NCBI GenBank assembly: GCA_016793525.1
Contig: JAEUJT010000084.1
Span: 1-8,439 of the forward strand
DNA from: Archangium sp.
GTDB taxonomy: Bacteria > Myxococcota > Myxococcia > Myxococcales > Myxococcaceae
DNA: 8,439 bases
Direction of reading: 5' to 3'
Of this stretch, positions 6,212-8,439 are shown in pieces (the stretch's first letter is position 1; every line of letters starts with the position of its first letter). A model generated the notes under the pieces. It made no database searches, was not told where the DNA came from, and saw nothing but the letters and a program-made list of their open reading frames with translations. A program made the translations under genes and the position numbers.

Positions 6212-6685
6212 ATGGCGAAAATCGGCCAATCACCGCAGGCGCCGATGTGGCCGTGGGGCGGCCCACGCTCGGTGCGCGAGCGCCTCGTCGACAAAGCCCA
6301 GGTCTCGACCAAGGCCCGCAAGAAGGGCGACCCGAAGAACCCCTCGCTGGCCTCGGCCGCGCTGCTCGACTTCATCGGCCCCGCGCACTCGGCGGAGTCG
6401 CTGCGGCTGCCGATGCCGCCCTCACCTCCAGGGCACGACGGAGGCACCGCCGGTTTCGCTGACGGGCCGCGCCTGGCGGTGGTCGCTGGGCGGAACGACG
6501 AAGGGCAGCAGGCCGCGCTTCAGCAGAGCGTGGCGGGGCTCCGTGCGCCGCCCGAGCGTCTCGAGCGTCTGAAGGCGCTGCTCGACCGAGAAGCTGAGAT
6601 GCTGGGCCTGGTGCAGCAGGTGGCCGAAGACATGGCCGAGGTCGAGCGGCTGCGGCGCGACGAGCAGGCCGGAGAAGGGTACTGA
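6212..6685 (+). CDS. Uncharacterised T3SS-associated protein with helical C-terminus
   Basis: I do not recognise the family. The 157-residue product has no signal peptide or membrane segment, so it is probably cytoplasmic. Residues 1-20 hold two Trp and several Pro (PMWPWGGP). Residues 20-45 are basic. Residues ~54-85 are Pro/Gly-rich, with FIGPAHSAESLRLP. Residues ~96-150 should form one or two long charged helices (ERLERLKALLDREAEM and beyond) that could pair as a coiled coil. The start is well supported by GGGAG 8 nt before the ATG. It ends 1 nt before the TPR chaperone gene, whose Shine-Dalgarno lies within its last codons, so the two are probably co-translated. A small helical partner encoded beside a TPR chaperone recalls the YscE-YscG pair that guards the needle subunit. 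That is a guess from position and shape, not homology. Confidence 0.72.
   Translation: MAKIGQSPQAPMWPWGGPRSVRERLVDKAQVSTKARKKGDPKNPSLASAALLDFIGPAHSAESLRLPMPPSPPGHDGGTAGFADGPRLAVVAGRNDEGQQAALQQSVAGLRAPPERLERLKALLDREAEMLGLVQQVAEDMAEVERLRRDEQAGEGY
6671..6679 (+). promoter_or_regulatory. Ribosome binding site of the TPR chaperone inside the preceding gene
   Basis: GGAGAAGGG at 6671-6679 lies 7 nt before the ATG at 6687 and overlaps the last codons of the upstream gene, which stops at 6685. This fixes the start of the chaperone and suggests coupled translation of the pair. Confidence 0.7.
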
Positions 6686-6686
6686 C

Positions 6687-7157
6687 ATGGCCGACGCGGC
6701 CCCCAATGCACCAGCTGACGCCGGGCTCAACGCGCGGCTCCAGCAGTGGGCAGACGGCAAGGTCACGCTGCGCGACGTGCGCGGCTACACCGCCGATGAG
6801 CTGTTCGCCATCGCCCGCACCGGGTACTTTTTCTTCTACCAGGGGCGGGTGGAGCAGGCCCGCACCGTGTTTCAGGGGCTCTACGCGATTGATCCAACCG
6901 AGCCGTACTTCGCCAAGGCGCTCGGGGTGGTCGAAATGGCGTCTGGCAACCCCCAGGGCGCCCTCAGCGCCTACGACGTGGCCCTCAAGCTCGATCCACG
7001 TGACGCCGCGGCGTACGTCGGCCGGGCCGAGGTGCGTCTGGCTCAGGGGCAGCGCTCCGCGGCCGTTGAAGACCTGCGTCGAGCGGTCCCATTGGCGCAA
7101 GAAAGTGCTTTGAAATCAAAGGCTTCCGCGTTGCTCGAGGCGATTTCCAAAAAATGA
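6687..7157 (+). CDS. LcrH/SycD-like TPR chaperone of type III secretion
   Basis: At 156 residues this has the length and layout of class II T3SS chaperones (LcrH/SycD/IpgC). A short N-terminal helix is followed by about three tetratricopeptide repeats: ~40-73 with GYFFFYQGRVEQARTVFQGL, ~74-107 with AKALGVVEMASGNPQGALSA, and ~108-141 with AAYVGRAEVRLAQGQ. Repeat ends show the usual DP pair (IDPTEP, LDPRD). Such proteins hold hydrophobic translocators, or in the YscG group the needle subunit, in the cytoplasm before export. The likely client is the 270-residue protein encoded next, 91 bp downstream. A paralogue begins at 8147; both share a QW-x-DG motif (residue 20-24 here) and an EPY motif at the first repeat boundary. 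The 3' end is AT-rich for this region and contains a palindrome at 7108-7121. Confidence 0.85.
   Translation: MADAAPNAPADAGLNARLQQWADGKVTLRDVRGYTADELFAIARTGYFFFYQGRVEQARTVFQGLYAIDPTEPYFAKALGVVEMASGNPQGALSAYDVALKLDPRDAAAYVGRAEVRLAQGQRSAAVEDLRRAVPLAQESALKSKASALLEAISKK
7108..7121. promoter_or_regulatory. Perfect 14-bp palindrome, possible operator
   Basis: CTTTGA-AA-TCAAAG forms a perfect inverted repeat inside the 3' end of the TPR chaperone gene, 127 bp before the next start codon. It uses TTG, AAA and TCA codons, which are uncommon in this GC-rich sequence. A regulator site for the downstream gene is possible but not demonstrated. Confidence 0.28.
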
Positions 7158-7248
7158 GAAAACGTTACGCAACTGGCGCGGCGAGTAGGCGATAACCAAT
7201 TCAAGCGCGCCGGGAACTGCACCCCGGCCTTCACTCGGAGAAAAACAC
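7158..7248 (+). promoter_or_regulatory. Leader region of the substrate-candidate gene, with hairpin
   Basis: This 91-bp gap is the longest in the operon and may hold a promoter, though I see no convincing -35/-10 pair. It contains a GC-rich hairpin: GCCGGG (7209-7214) pairs with CCCGGC (7223-7228) over an 8-nt loop, with no T-tract after it, so it is not an intrinsic terminator. The hairpin could stabilise the mRNA or mark a processing point. CGGAG at 7236-7240 lies 8 nt before the ATG at 7249 and is a good ribosome binding site. Confidence 0.45.
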
Positions 7249-8061
7249 ATGGGCTTCCTCAAGGGCATCGGCCAGAAGATCGTCAGCGGTATCAAGAACG
7301 TCGTTCCGAAGATCGCGCAAGCGGTCATTCCGAAGGCGCAGGAGCTGCTGAAGAACGTCATCGGCCCGAACATCAAGTCGTTGTTCGAGGGCATCAAGAA
7401 GTCGAGCCCCGCGCTCAGCAACCTGCCGGTCATCGGCAAGTTCCTGCAGCCGCTCATCGAGAAGACGCTGCCCAAGGCGATGGCGGCGGTCACCAAGTTC
7501 GGCGGCAACCTCCAGCAGCTGATGAAGCAGCTGCAGGACACCATCAACAAGCGCTTCCCTGCGACGATGCCGAACGGCACGACCATCACGCCTCCGTCCA
7601 TCGGCGGAGAGTCGCCGCGCGGCAGCGCGACCAACGTGGCCCTGGCGACGGGGGCGGCGGTGGCGGCGGCGGCGGCGGTCGGCACTGTGGCGACTTCGAC
7701 CTCGGCGGCGACTGCGGCTGAGACGGCTCCGGTTTCGGCGACGTCGACCTCAACTCCGGCGACGACCACCACCCCGGCGACGACCACCCCGGCGACCGCG
7801 ACTACCAGCACCACGGCGACGTCGTCGACTCCGTCCACCGACGACATCGCGAAGCTCACCGCGCGCCTGAAGGAGATGGGCCTGTCCGACGACGACATCA
7901 AGGACATGCAGCTCTCCACGGGTGACGGTGCGAAGCAGGCCCGCCAGATGCTGATTCAGCACAAGATGCAGACCATGAGCCGCGCCTTCTCGCTGGCGTC
8001 GAACCTCCTGCAGATTCTCCACGACACGAACAAGGCCATCGCGTCGAATCTCCGGGTCTGA
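7249..8061 (+). CDS. Candidate T3SS-secreted substrate: cationic amphipathic N-terminus, Thr/Ala linker, needle-like C-terminus
   Basis: I do not recognise this 270-residue protein as a known family. Three regions stand out. Residues 1-103 are cationic and amphipathic (16 Lys/Arg against 4 Asp/Glu by hand count). They open with GFLKGIGQKIVSGIKNVV and contain recurring hydrophobic-Pro-Lys steps (VVPKIAQA, VIPKAQEL, TLPKAMAA), a pattern shared by membrane-active peptides. Residues ~123-197 are a low-complexity Ala/Thr/Ser/Pro stretch with an Ala/Val-rich core (~130-148) that might insert in a membrane. Residues 198-270 are a charged then helical tail ending LLQILHDTNKAIASNLRV, resembling the end of needle subunits such as MxiH (KVIKDVDAAIIQNFR). 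There is no Sec signal. Being flanked by two paralogous TPR chaperones strongly suggests it is exported by this T3SS. Needle analogue, translocator and effector are all open. The start is well supported (CGGAG, spacing 8). Confidence 0.75.
   Translation: MGFLKGIGQKIVSGIKNVVPKIAQAVIPKAQELLKNVIGPNIKSLFEGIKKSSPALSNLPVIGKFLQPLIEKTLPKAMAAVTKFGGNLQQLMKQLQDTINKRFPATMPNGTTITPPSIGGESPRGSATNVALATGAAVAAAAAVGTVATSTSAATAAETAPVSATSTSTPATTTTPATTTPATATTSTTATSSTPSTDDIAKLTARLKEMGLSDDDIKDMQLSTGDGAKQARQMLIQHKMQTMSRAFSLASNLLQILHDTNKAIASNLRV
7756..7797 (+). repeat. Short tandem repeat coding for the Pro-Ala-Thr linker
   Basis: A 15-nt unit beginning CCGGCGACGACC occurs at 7756-7770 and 7774-7788, with a partial third copy at 7789-7797, and codes for PATTT-like units. 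The upstream GGC/GCG run at 7662-7679 codes for the alanine stretch. All units are multiples of three, so copy-number change would alter linker length but not frame. Confidence 0.7.
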
Positions 8062-8076
8062 AGCAGCTTTCTCCAT

Positions 8077-8103
8077 GACTCTCTGAAGAAGTTGCGTAGA
8101 GTC
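8077..8103 (+). other. Weak inverted repeat just before the terminator
   Basis: GACTCT (8077-8082) and AGAGTC (8098-8103) are perfect complements separated by 15 nt, ending one base before the terminator stem. It could be a second stem stacked on the terminator or a protein site; the evidence is only the pairing. Confidence 0.25.
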
Positions 8104-8104
8104 C

Positions 8105-8137
8105 GCGGGCACCCTTCTCGGGTGCCCGCTTTTTTTT
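8105..8137 (+). terminator. Intrinsic (Rho-independent) transcription terminator
   Basis: A perfect 10-bp GC-rich stem (GCGGGCACCC at 8105-8114 with GGGTGCCCGC at 8120-8129) closes a 5-nt loop TTCTC and is followed at once by eight T (8130-8137). It lies 43 nt after the stop of the substrate-candidate gene. The ribosome binding site of the next gene begins at the base after the T-tract, so full termination here would leave that gene without transcript unless a promoter lies just upstream or polymerase reads through. Confidence 0.93.
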
Positions 8138-8142
8138 GAGGG
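8138..8142 (+). promoter_or_regulatory. Ribosome binding site abutting the terminator T-tract
   Basis: GAGGG lies 4 nt before the ATG at 8147 and fixes the start of the second TPR chaperone. It follows the terminator T-tract with no intervening base. Confidence 0.65.
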
Positions 8143-8146
8143 CAAC

Positions 8147-8439
8147 ATGGCCGACGAAAAGAAAGACGACGTCAACCCGATCACGCCGGGCTGGGAGAAG
8201 CAGCTCTACACGCCCGAGCGAATGAAGCAGTGGTTCGACGGCGACATCTCGTTCCAAGAGCTGAACAAGATCTCTGGGCCCGAGATGCTGCAGATGGCCA
8301 TCTTCGGCTTTCAGCAATACGAGCAAGGCAAGTACACCGAGGCCCAGACGTTGTTCGAGGCGCTGACCGACCTCGACGACAAAGAGCCGTATTACCTCAT
8401 CGCGCTCGGCGCGGTGTACCTGGCGCAAGACGAGCTGAA
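8147..8439 (+). CDS. Second LcrH/SycD-like TPR chaperone, 3' end outside window
   Basis: Ninety-seven codons are visible with no stop before the window ends. The product is a clear paralogue of the TPR chaperone at 6687-7157. Both have an N-terminal KQWFDG/QQWADG motif (here residues 27-32), then a first TPR containing QQYEQGKYTEAQTLFEAL (56-73), a DD/DP turn, EPYYLIALGAVYLA and the beginning of a second TPR. Its N-terminus is longer and more charged (MADEKKDD). Class II T3SS chaperones are about 160 residues, so roughly 60 residues are probably missing. It sits directly after the substrate-candidate gene and its terminator. It may serve the same client, a different part of it, or a client encoded further downstream. 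Confidence 0.85.
   Translation, partial: MADEKKDDVNPITPGWEKQLYTPERMKQWFDGDISFQELNKISGPEMLQMAIFGFQQYEQGKYTEAQTLFEALTDLDDKEPYYLIALGAVYLAQDEL

Noticed and set aside
7149..7157. Programmed frameshift at the A6 run just before the TPR stop.
   Set aside because: A -1 shift would add only 13 residues with no domain, and there is no stimulatory structure at the right distance; the ending SKK is normal.
7174..7192. Sigma-54 promoter around TGGCGCGGCGAGTAGGC.
   Set aside because: The GG and GC elements are spaced 12 instead of 10 nt apart and the -12 box does not match TTGC.
7209..7228. Hairpin in the leader of the 270-residue protein as an intrinsic terminator.
   Set aside because: The stem is only 6 bp and is followed by TTCACTCGG rather than a T-tract.

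Overview
The window carries most of the export-gate and switch half of a type III secretion system (T3SS), all on the + strand and tightly packed, followed by an accessory cluster that looks like chaperones and a secreted substrate. The DNA is roughly two-thirds GC, with frequent GTG starts (sctP, sctQ, fliO-like, sctR, sctU) and one likely TTG start. The deep-branching, partly flagellum-like T3SS character and the base composition suggest a Myxococcota (myxobacterial) genome. This is an inference from gene character, not from any marker gene. From memory, not checked here: Myxococcus xanthus has an atypical T3SS without recognised needle or secretin that contributes to killing prey bacteria, and this locus may be of that type.

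Layout. Positions 1-5900 hold the core: a FliK/SctP-like ruler or switch protein (start possibly outside the window), a fused FliM-FliN-like SctQ, a FliO-like membrane protein, then SctR, SctS, SctT and SctU in the canonical order. Junctions are 4-nt overlaps or gaps below 30 nt, so this is one operon. Directly after sctU, and overlapping its stop codon if a TTG start is used, is a second, truncated copy of the SctU cytoplasmic domain that has lost the autocleavage motif.

Positions 6212-8439 hold the accessory cluster. It consists of a 157-residue protein of unknown family with a helical C-terminus, an LcrH/SycD-like TPR chaperone, a 91-bp gap with a hairpin, and an unrecognised 270-residue protein. 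That protein has a cationic amphipathic N-terminus, a Thr/Ala/Ser linker and a helical C-terminus resembling the end of T3SS needle subunits. A textbook intrinsic terminator follows, then the start of a second TPR chaperone, cut by the window end. The two TPR proteins are paralogues flanking the 270-residue protein, which makes it the best candidate for a secreted substrate, whether needle analogue, translocator or membrane-active effector.

How it would work together: SctR/S/T form the inner-membrane gate, assisted by FliO as FliP is in flagella. SctU and SctP set the order of substrate export. SctQ and its probable separately translated C-terminal fragment form the cytoplasmic sorting platform. 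The TPR proteins hold the hydrophobic substrate until export. The most unusual points are the substrate candidate, the non-cleavable SctU duplicate, the retention of FliO and FliM/FliN-like features, and the internal start in sctQ. No RNA genes, CRISPR arrays or insertion sequences were seen.
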